Below are positions 55,526 through 64,000 of a stretch of 64,000 nucleotides of DNA, one piece after another. Both the position numbers and the translations under genes were made by a program. Under the pieces are notes generated by a model. That model was not told the origin of the DNA. It worked only from the letters and a program-made list of their open reading frames with translations, and did not search any database. The stretch's first letter is position 1. The number at the start of each line of letters is the position of its first letter. Source of the DNA: Pseudeuparius sepicola. Its lineage: Eukaryota > Arthropoda > Insecta > Coleoptera > Anthribidae. The stretch is from positions 131,437,373 to 131,501,372 of the forward strand of contig OY987299.1 in assembly GCA_963920635.1 (NCBI GenBank). Direction: 5' to 3'.

Positions 55526-55924
55526 TTACCTATCTTCCCTTATGGTTAAATTTCCATATAAATACAAACAACAAGCCAACAGAGAACAGCATATTGTGAA
55601 GGAGAGTATAATATCTTCTGATTGAAATGGCAGTTTAGGGTCAATATAATAATACATTCAACTAAATTATCTTTTGACTTTAACATTAGGCAAAGAAACT
55701 TTTGCAACAATACTAAAAAATGCTTGGATTGTTAGAAAGCTCCTTTAATTTTAAAGGGTACCTACTTTAGTTTTTCTATGCAATTGGCCCTTAATCAAGT
55801 TTGTTCTTAAATTTTCATCTTTTGGAAGACCCAAAACCCAAAACGAATACAAGTTGACCGCTTGCCGTCAAGCAAAGAAAACCTAGCTACTTCAAGTTAT
55901 TATTACGATTTGACTTACAGCCAG
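55526..55924. other. AT-rich DNA, no gene seen
   Basis: No features recognised. Confidence 0.4.
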
Positions 55925-56262
55925 GTATATAACTAAGTTCTAGCTTCCCTCGACGGTTCTAGGCACTTCAGGCTTGAAATTGTAAAGGAACGATTCTTCA
56001 CTTCGAACTTTTAGATAATTGTTTCATTTTTTCACAAACAAAACAAATTTATAAAAAGTTCTCGCCAGTACTTCGGGCTGTCTGTTTCCACCCAGAGACT
56101 CACTGCCTCGTCGTAGCAATCTGGCGACGATAGCACTACCCTCACTACACAAATTAATTCTTGTAAATTTCTTGTAAAATCAACTGACAGGGAGTGACAG
56201 GCCACGCCGCGCAGACCCGCAAGCCATGTTGCCAGCTTTCTCAACTTCAGGGCTTTCCTAGA
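55925..56262. repeat. Composite repeat family, J segment
   Basis: Inverse of 36425-36752 (ttctagcttccctcgacggt, tgacaggccacgccgcgcag). Confidence 0.82.
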
Positions 56263-57149
56263 GTCGGCTGTGGCCGCTGCGTGCCCGAGGACAAAGCGGG
56301 GCTTCGAAAAATAGTTATTTGCATTGCATGATGTATTAAATTTTTTCTGCTACCGGCAATTTCATGTTGCGATAGATACAGGGTGCGGCGCGAAGACCGC
56401 ACAATAAAAGTATCTGGAAAACCGAACGAAATAAAAAATCTGAAATTTTGTATACTTAGGTTATCGGATCCGGCCACTTGAACTAAAATATTTTGATCTT
56501 CCGGTTATACCGGAAGTTGACAGCAACTCCCTTATTTTAAATGGAATACCCTGTATATTTTCATATATTCGGATTCCTTGCTAAATTTTAATGTCAGTTT
56601 GTCCAATGAACTGCATACTTAAACCTCATAGTTTCGGAGATATTCGACCTTTTTCCCGTATATCAATAAGTACAGAAATAAAAAAGTTATCAAAACGAAA
56701 CTCTTATTATTATTCACTTAATTTTTAATTTAGAAATTTAGAAAATTCATAAATCCTTAACAGTGAATGAACGAAACTTTAAACGTGTAACTCAAAAAAT
56801 AACTTCAACAAATTTGTTTTCTGAGCTTTCGGAGAATAAACCTTCCTCCTTTCTCAAAGATCATGCCACGTGAAAGTGAAGTGACAGATTAATAAATTTC
56901 AGGTTAAAATGTCATGACAACAGAAACAATAGCCTAGCCACCTGCCTGATATTGCACCCTGTGTTCTATCTAATTATCTATACTAATTTCTCTTTGAATG
57001 TGAATATGGCAATAGTATTTTACTGAATTCCACTGAACATTCAGCAACACAGTTGTCTCTTATCATTATTTACTCAGCACCAAAAATGTATTAATTATTT
57101 TATAGTTTTACTAAAACTCATCCAGTAAGAGGTAAACTGAAATTTTCTA
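56263..57149. other. AT-rich DNA with TACAGGG-element scraps
   Basis: An element portion at about 56380-56570 ends in ataccctgtata; it includes cttccggttataccggaag, shared with 41045. No gene is supported. Confidence 0.45.
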
Positions 57150-57600
57150 ACCGTCCCTCAGCCCGCCCCTGTCCTTATTCACGAGAGCATAATATACCCA
57201 TTTGAAAGCCAGAGCTACCTCCATGCCATAAATTGTAACCATACACTCCCGGCAATCTGTTTGGCTATATACCTTGCAATTAAATGTTTGAGTATTGGGA
57301 GTACCCGTATTGATGGATGTCAACCGAATGTTGAGGTTTAATACTGAAACACCATTTAGGGGTGTAGAAAATGGCCGGTTAGTTTGACCATGGGAACAGC
57401 TTGTTTCTCACAAAGAGGGTGTGAAAAAACGTAGGTATGTCAATCGTTTTTAATAGGTAGAGAAGTTTGATAATGGATATAAACTGAGTTTCTTGTTTTT
57501 CCAAATTCATTCAATACTTCGAACTGGCTTCACACTATACTGACGAAGACCAACAAGTCTGAAACACGTGTGTTTGCCTAAATTTTTACCCTTCCCATTT
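57150..57600 (+). mobile_element. Possible Penelope-like element remnant
   Basis: A less AT-rich segment ending in a hammerhead-like motif (57540-57572) followed by an A-rich stretch. Penelope-like retroelements are known to carry hammerhead motifs in their terminal repeats; that is the only basis for the call. No RT or GIY-YIG sequence was seen. Confidence 0.35.
57540..57572 (+). ncRNA. Hammerhead-ribozyme-like core
   Basis: CTGACGA (57540-57546) is followed by the stem II hairpin AGAC-caacaa-GTCT, then GAAA and the minimal stem III ACAC/GTGT. These are the conserved hammerhead core blocks in the right order with the short stem III typical of Penelope-type motifs. The base after stem III is G, where active hammerheads need A, C or U, and stem I pairing is weak, so this copy is probably inactive. 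Confidence 0.5.
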
Positions 57601-58112
57601 TAAGTAAGTTAAAAAAAAAATAAAAAAAATTATTATCATCAAGGAACCAACATTAATTATTATTCTTTGTCCCTACCTAACAAAAGCAAAGCGCATAATA
57701 TGCCATATCTTAAAATCTACTAAACTATTTATAATGTCAGAAGTGCATAAACAAATTAAAATATTATTATCTAAATCTGTCTAGTACCTACTATTATCAA
57801 TTTGACAAGATTATTCTTGTTCCAAACATTGTTTATAGACTAGCCATAGATATTTATTTTATGGTTGTTTAATATGCACTTTCGACAAACACTCAAACAA
57901 AATAATCATAGGTCAGGTAAAACTTAACTATGGTGACTAATAAGACACCAAAACAAATTTTATGATTTAAGAGTTTGGCACTAGAATTGTTTGTGAATCA
58001 CTGATAACAGCCGAGAACAAAATAAATAATAGACAAGTACTACCGCAAACATAAGATTAGGGCTAGGGCAATTTATTATACATTTATTTGAGATTGTGTA
58101 TCTTGTGGAATG
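57601..58112. other. AT-rich DNA, no gene seen
   Basis: No features recognised beyond a poly-A-rich stretch at 57610-57640. Confidence 0.4.
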
Positions 58113-58114
58113 TA

Positions 58115-58748
58115 GAATGGTTGCAAGTCAAACAGCAGAGAGGGTAGGTCAAAAAATATAAAAATTGTACAAGAGTAAAGTACCTACCCTTATTTCATCA
58201 AATTCAGCAAAATGCTATTAAGAAAAGTTGTCTAGAATTAAAAGTTATGTCTAAATACCAAAACATGGCCTCATAAGAAAAAATATTTATTTGAAGAACT
58301 ATAATAACTTAAAAAAAAATTGTTTTAATATTCACCCTAAACAATTTCATAAACCAATCAAAATTATATCAATTTCGCATAACTTTGTTCAAATTCAAGC
58401 ATATATGTAAAATTAACTTAGATTTTTAATTTTTTAGGGAATCACAAACTTCATGTTTGTTCCAAACTTTAAAATTTCTCAAAAATTCTACTGAACAAGG
58501 TAAAACATTAGTAATGATAATGTGTATATTAAAAACTCTCATATTTAAGGTGCAAAATTTTTATTTTAAATGTTTATTAAGAAACTGTGAAAATTAATTG
58601 ATGAACAATTTTTTTCTTAGAAGGCTTTGTTTTGGTATTTAGGCATAGCTTTTAATTCTAAACAACTTTTCTTAATAACCTTTTGCTCATTTTTTTTAAA
58701 TAAGGGTACTGACCTACCCTATGTATGCTGTTAAACTTGCAACCATTC
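58115..58748. mobile_element. Fold-back MITE, GAATGGTTGCAAG ends, TA flanks
   Basis: GAATGGTTGCAAGTC and the inverse at the right end, TA at 58113-58114 and 58749-58750. The arms extend imperfectly through gggtaggtca, taccct-tattt, caaaattcagc-type words and aaaagttgtctagaatta (58222, inverse 58652), about 200 bp each. Non-coding. Confidence 0.82.
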
Positions 58749-59254
58749 TAGTTGCACCTAATATAATATGATGATTGAACATGCATCAACTTTCGGCAAT
58801 GTCTGTATTTTGGTAGTGCAATTAATAAAAAAAAGTCCCATATGACCACACTGTATAAGTAGAGGGAAAATAGAAAGATCGAAAATATAACGAGACAATA
58901 TTTTCTGTAAAAAAAATTGCCAGAAATATCTGCATTTTGTCTGTCTCTCAGAATGTATGAACCGGCGACCCAGAACAAACAATATGGACTGAAAACTGCG
59001 CCAAGCAATGAATGTAAATATGTTAGCGGTTTTGCATAAACAATTCGATTCGAAGAAGTTTAATTTCTATACCTACTTCCATATCGGTATAAGGCCTCCA
59101 TCAAGCTATAGGTGCAGCGATTGTTATACTAGTTGGGAAAATCAGTAACTATGGTACCTAAATACTCTATATACTGCTTATAACTTTTGACCTGTCATAA
59201 ATAATTGCGATTTCTAGAAAAATGCTCCAAAATGAAATCTTGCTAACTCTACTG
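58749..59254. other. AT-rich DNA, no gene supported
   Basis: Two overlapping minus-strand frames (58748-59008) have hydrophobic character but no domain. Confidence 0.4.
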
Positions 59255-60631
59255 CAATGTGTCCCGGATAAGAATGAACGGCATGGGGATCTTGCAAACG
59301 GTGAGAGATAGAACAAAAATGGGGAAAAAGTTGCGCAATTTTAAGGTCAATAAAATTGTCCAAACAGATTTCTAATATCTTGTTTTGTTTATGAGTTATT
59401 TTGAAAAAAGTGAAATTTTGCGTTTTCGATTTTATTTTTTTCTGAAATTGTTATCGCAGATAGGAAAAAAGAAAAACACTTTCTTGTGGCACTTTCTAAA
59501 GTGCTTTAAGATGGCGTTTTTAGATTTGTTCTACAACATTTCGTATTTGAGAAACCATCTTCAACTTTATTTTTTAAATACGGAAATTGATTTTTTTGCA
59601 GATTTTGAAGGCACTTTTCATTGCAAATCTCATGATGTATGACACGAAATATTTTTAAAATGTTTTGAGACAATTATACTGAAAATTCCTTTTTTTTTCA
59701 TTCATTTTTTTCTAATGCGATCCTGTATTTAATAATAAGTCTAAATATTAATCAGTATTGTGAACAATTTAACTTAACTTTAATTTAACTTACAGATACA
59801 ATAATAATAAATAAATAAAAATCCTCCACCTATAAAAGACTTTAAAACAACGAAACCAACCCCTTGTCATTTGTCATAACTCCCACTGTATAATTTAATT
59901 AATAATTTCTATTATTAGAAATGGGTGGTGCTTTTTCAAATGACGAAGAATTTTCATTGGCTTAAAGCTTTCTTCTCACAATTAGAAAAAGCGAAGAATT
60001 TACTAAAAAACACAATGCGAGATATACATATACAAAGACGCACTGTTTGCTGTACAACAACAGAGGAAAACACTAACCAGACAGGGCCGTATTTAAAAAT
60101 GTTAAGTTTTCGAAGTAAAAATAAACTGTAAGTTAAATTGTTGACAATACTGATTAATATTTAGACTTTTTGTTATTAAATACAGGGCCGGAATAGAAAA
60201 AAATGAATGAAAGAAAAAGGAATTTGCAGTACAATTGTCTCAAAACATTTAAAAAATATTTTGGATCATACATCATGGTATTTGCAATTCAAAATCTGCA
60301 AAAAAATCCAGGTCCGTGTTTAAAAAAATAAAGTTGGAGATGGTTTCCCAAAAACGAAATGCTGTAGAACAAATCTAAAAACGCCATCTTAAAACCCGTT
60401 AAAAAGTGCAAAATATAGTGTTTTTCTTTTTTCCTATCTGTGATAACAACTTCAAAAAAAAATAAAATCGAATAAAAATTTCACTTTTTTCAAAATAACT
60501 CATAAACGAAAAGATATTAGAAATCTGTTTGTACCATTTTATTGACCTCAAACTTTCCCCATTTAACCGCTGTTCTATCTCTCACCGTTTGCAAGATCCC
60601 CATGCTGTTCATTCTTATCCGGGACAAATTG
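59255..60631. mobile_element. Large fold-back element, GTGTCCCGGATAAG ends
   Basis: Arms of about 520 bp (59255-59780 and 60130-60631) are near-complementary: gtcccggataagaatgaac, gcaaacggtgagagatagaac, ctaaaaacgccatctt and aatgttttgagacaatt with inverses. The loop of about 350 bp (59781-60129) carries a 68-codon frame (59925-60131) with no known domain; it may be a passenger sequence. Confidence 0.87.
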
Positions 60632-61374
60632 TGGAAATGGAAACCTGCCCAATGACCAAAAATTTTTGGATTTTTTTTTATTGATGTGACATATCGAAAT
60701 ATGTAGATCGATTCTAATATAAAGATCAACATGCAATAATCATGCGAGTATGAAGTCCCCAAACGGTATAATAAGTGTGCTATTATATATTGAATAATTC
60801 TAACCTTCCTAACCTGTGACTCACTCTACTATGTAAGTAATTAATACATAAATCGACACCTTCGCCTGTGCTTTAATGGTTTTGTTTAAAGCACAACAGA
60901 TGTGGCCGTGGGTAACATCTGCTCGTGCGGTCAAATCACCACAATTACCTACAGAATGTTTGGTAATTCATTAGCCACTTCTGGTGGTAATTCGATAATA
61001 GCCATCCTAAAAAACAAACCGGTGTTTTGTTCCGCATCTGAGTTCGGGGAAACCGCGGTAGGAAGACTGGGTTGTCCATGGTAAACATCGTTTTTTTAGT
61101 TACTTCGGAGATTCATGTTTTTTACTTTCTCGAAAAAGTACCTAGCTATTTGCCACTGCTTAAATGTTGAATAATTGTTAGAATATGGTGGCGCAAAATT
61201 TTCCTCACGATCAAATGAGAAAACTCCAACGAATGATACAAAAAAATAATAGAAGGCAATGATTTTGTATTTATGATCACTTTTTCATTGCAAACAACTT
61301 TCTTCGCAAAATATCCTGCTGTGAAGATGCAAGGAAAGTAGCCCCAATCTCCGTTTATTAATAACTCATAATAT
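60632..61374. other. Intergenic DNA, no gene supported
   Basis: Short frames only. 60850-61080 is less AT-rich and non-repetitive. Confidence 0.4.
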
Positions 61375-61676
61375 TTTTTTCTACAAGCGTACGGAAGAGC
61401 ACACTTTTCCGCACGCATTTTAGTTTAGAAAATGTCACTTTTCTGCACTAGTGCGGAAAAATACTTTTCCGCACTACTTTTCCGCACTAGTGCGGAAAAG
61501 TGACACTTTCCAAACTAAAATGCGTGCGGAAAAGTGTATACTTTTCCGCACGCTTGTAGAAAAAATAGTGTTCCTAACTCTTGCGGAAAGTGTCTTTTCC
61601 ACGCTCGATTTCGTTCAGCCAACTGCAATCGCGTGCGGAAAAGTGGCACTTTCCGCACTTGTTAGGAAATATACTA
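61375..61676. repeat. Dense TTTTCCGCAC palindromic array
   Basis: About eleven copies of ttttccgcac or its inverse (gtgcggaaaa), including close variants, in 300 bp. Alternating orientation makes overlapping palindromes (cttttccgcactagtgcgga, acactttccaaactaaaatg with its inverse). The right end cacttgttaggaaatatact matches the left end of 50129-50305. Frames reading MRAEKC across it are by-products of the repeat. Confidence 0.9.
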
Positions 61677-61689
61677 TACTATTGCTATA

Positions 61690-62095
61690 CAACATACAAA
61701 CCTTTGCGGTTTTATCCCACGAATTTCGGTAGACGCGAACAACGGATGATTAGATCCATGAAAGCATCCAATTTCGACAAATTTTTGGATTGCCCTTTCA
61801 CATAATCCTTGTCCATATGATCATCTACCTACACACACTACTAACAACGCGATAACTACACAAACAATATAATAATAAAATAAGAATAACATTATAATAT
61901 ATCCCACAGATATATCTACTAATGTTTTTATTGAGCGGCATTCGGAATGACAGTATGACGGGGCGTCTGGTCCACGGCTTAGGTGGGCGGGTGGCGTTGC
62001 GCGAATATTTCCGCAATATTGAAGTCTGAATATTTTTCGTAAGTATAAGGTATAAGTATATTCCGTAACAAAAGTGTCACGTGACAGAGATGAAA
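61690..62095. repeat. Family L dispersed repeat, copy 2
   Basis: Matches 17080-17490 in the same orientation. Confidence 0.8.
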
Positions 62096-62635
62096 GATAT
62101 AGTTTCCACCGTGTGCAGCAGAAACAGACACCATTTAGCTATAGAGCAGTCAATACACGGAATAAATTCGTAATAACAAAGTATTTATGTGACATTTTTC
62201 TGTGCAATTGCATTGGTTAATGCTCAAAGGTTGCAATACATTACATAATACCTACATATCCATAGACCAGCTGGATATTTCAATAGAAATGTGCAATTAT
62301 TTAACTTTAACCCACGAATTATTGCACCGGCAACATTGCAACATTCAGTACGTGTTATGTTTCTGCATCTACTGTAAACTAAGTGTGATTTTAGATCAAT
62401 TAAAAATATTGTCAAGTACCTACCCTATTATGACAATAATTCGAAGAAATAATTACTTCTGACATATCTTAATAATTCCTTCTCTTAGAGAAGGACAGAA
62501 AATTCGATATGCAATCATAATTCCGAGCAACTTTCCTTTCACTCTATCTCTTACAGGGTGTTCGAATTTTCAACATGAAGGTCGAAAAATGTCCATATTA
62601 AAACGTCACTGTAAACCGTATATAAGGACTACAAT
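62096..62635. other. AT-rich DNA, no gene seen
   Basis: A TACAGGGTGTTCGAATTTTC element end lies at 62554. No matching right end found. Confidence 0.4.
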
Positions 62636-63265
62636 AGTATATTTCATTACGAGTCTGGAAATAAAGATTTTTCCGTGCGCGCGTGACATATTCCCGTGTG
62701 AGGCGCAGCCGAACACAGGAAGTCATGCAAGCACTGAAAAATCTATTTCTGGACGTGTAATGAACGATATTTTTTATTATACTATATACTATACAATATT
62801 ATAATATATATACTATACATACTATGTATAATATTATATATAATATTATAATAAATTTAATTGACAAAAAATAAACAATGCAGACAATATAGTGTTTGGT
62901 ATGTATGATGCGTTTCCATGGTTACTCTCAAATTATTTCAAAGGTGCTTTGTTGTAAATTAGTTATTGTCAGATAAGGTGAATAAAACGTCAAAAATATT
63001 ACAGAAATGTATCTAAATATTGAAACACTTACGAATTAAAATACAAAATAGGTACACGTTAAATATCAGAGAGCATATAGAGTTTCTTAAATTTAGTTTA
63101 CTTTGCTGTATATTTCTATTTTAAAGCCATATATTCGGTATTTTTATTCAGCGCACGGAAAGTTTTTCCACGCGCTGTTTCCGTGCGCTAGCCCGAAAAA
63201 CCCCATCTTTCATTATTGCTAAAACAGATGAAAATAAGATGTTTTCAAAGAAGTATAATAAAAAG
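62636..63265. mobile_element. Family F fold-back element, copy 3
   Basis: Same orientation and layout as 17960-18563, with an added TA-rich expansion (about 62780-62850) in the left part. Reads through the insertion point used at 50129-50305. Confidence 0.83.
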
Positions 63266-63800
63266 TCATTTTTATAATTGTGATAATTCTAAAAGAATTA
63301 CCTGTAACTGCCGCACATGTTCCGAAAATAAGGTGCACTCCCCCATAACTGAGAACCTGCAATAACACCGATTTACAGAACCTGTACCCCTACAGTCCCA
63401 GTCCATATGCCCACCATGCCTTGTAGAATATCCGTTGTAACGTCACGTTCCCGACCTGTCACCAATAAAACCTCGAAATTCGGAATTCCCACCGAAACAA
63501 TCGCATATTCTATAAAATCTGGGCCCGCTAGACGGTTGGCCACCAGATGTAGTCACTTCCATGGGAACGTTCGGCTATTTCGGCAAAAAAAAACGCATCT
63601 GTCCCCCTCAAGGTGGTTAGATTGTGATTCCGATATCTCGATTCAATGCGCTTGCTCGATTTTAAATTACATGTGTAGTAATTATGGAGTGTTATGCGAT
63701 ATAAAGAAAATCAAACTGCTAAACGTTTTTACTACACTGAGAAAAAAATATTATACACATTATAGTTAACACAGAACATACCTAATGTTTGCAAATTTTA
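63266..63800. other. Non-repetitive patch, balanced composition
   Basis: 63360-63650 is less AT-rich than its flanks, with no copy in the window. The 120-codon frame (63407-63769) has no recognised domain and runs into AT-rich sequence. Candidate conserved non-coding DNA. Confidence 0.35.
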
Positions 63801-63807
63801 AAATATA

Positions 63808-64000
63808 CAGGGTGTTTTATCTTAAGTGCGAACACCCCCGTAAAATTTGTATTCTACATCTGATTTTAGCCGCGTTTTTTTCTAAAAGTAGGCAACAAAA
63901 AACTCTACGTTGGTGCAAAATTTGAGGTCTTAATGTCAATTTTCAAGGCCTACTACAATTTTTTTCTAGTAAAAAATGACGAAAACCATTTAGCGATTTT
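63808..64000 (+). mobile_element. TACAGGG-type element, cut by the window edge
   Basis: Starts CAGGGTGTTTTATCTTAAGT after TA (63806-63807). aaaccatttagcga near the window end is shared with 53935-53952 in the element at 53779, so they are relatives. Confidence 0.6.

Noticed and set aside
58748..59008. Two hydrophobic overlapping minus-strand frames
   Set aside because: No domain or signal; expected from T-rich sequence.
61375..61676. CRISPR array
   Set aside because: Repeats alternate in orientation with irregular spacers and the genome is eukaryotic; it is a palindromic repeat.

Overview
This is an AT-rich, extremely repeat-dense stretch of arthropod, almost certainly insect, nuclear DNA. 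The evidence is one GC-rich, intronless Snail-family zinc-finger gene whose N-terminal motif (KRP block) is of the insect type, plus insect-style DNA transposons and LINE remnants. The order of insect cannot be fixed from the sequence. I see no rRNA, no convincing tRNA, no CRISPR array and no prokaryotic operon structure.

The only confidently intact host gene is the Snail-family repressor on the minus strand at 46745-47677, inside a CpG-rich island that runs to about 48.1 kb. A TATA-like box, two CCAAT boxes, a CACGTG and two CAGGTG E-boxes (the Snail recognition sequence) lie upstream, and a poly(A) signal lies about 290 bp past the stop. Further upstream, GC-rich non-repetitive islands at about 50.7-51.1 and 53.3-53.6 kb, and others at 17.6, 30.5, 33.1, 34.8, 37.1, 39.5 and 63.4 kb, lack protein-coding signal. 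They are the best candidates for conserved regulatory DNA in this desert.

Almost everything else is transposon. Region by region: 0.35-7.8 kb is a near-perfect 3.7 kb tandem duplication whose unit itself contains several elements. 7.6-12.2 kb holds hairpin-ended elements, a LINE 3' end and a nest of two terminal-inverted-repeat (TIR) elements; a possible small TATA-driven orphan gene lies at 10114-10323. 12.7-14.3 kb is a TIR element with a decayed HARBI1-like transposase and a 156-bp-arm hairpin. 18-28 kb is a nest of fold-back elements bounded by TACAGGG/CCCTGTA ends, with a pogo-like transposase remnant. 28.9-30.5 kb is a second tandem duplication (790 bp). 31-38 kb holds dispersed repeats and two copies of a hAT element; one has a perfect 8-bp target-site duplication and a putative heat-shock promoter, the other is a head-to-head fold-back. 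38-46 kb has fold-backs and reverse-transcriptase scraps. 48-64 kb repeats families seen earlier, adds a hammerhead-ribozyme-like motif at 57540 and a dense palindromic TTTCCGCAC array at 61.4 kb.

The common theme is long inverted repeats. At least ten elements fold back on themselves over 100 to 700 bp. Several nested insertions can be proved inside the window itself, because a second copy of the host repeat still shows the empty site (about 19.2 versus 25.96 kb, 31.36 versus 10.77 kb, 33.76 versus 53.78 kb).
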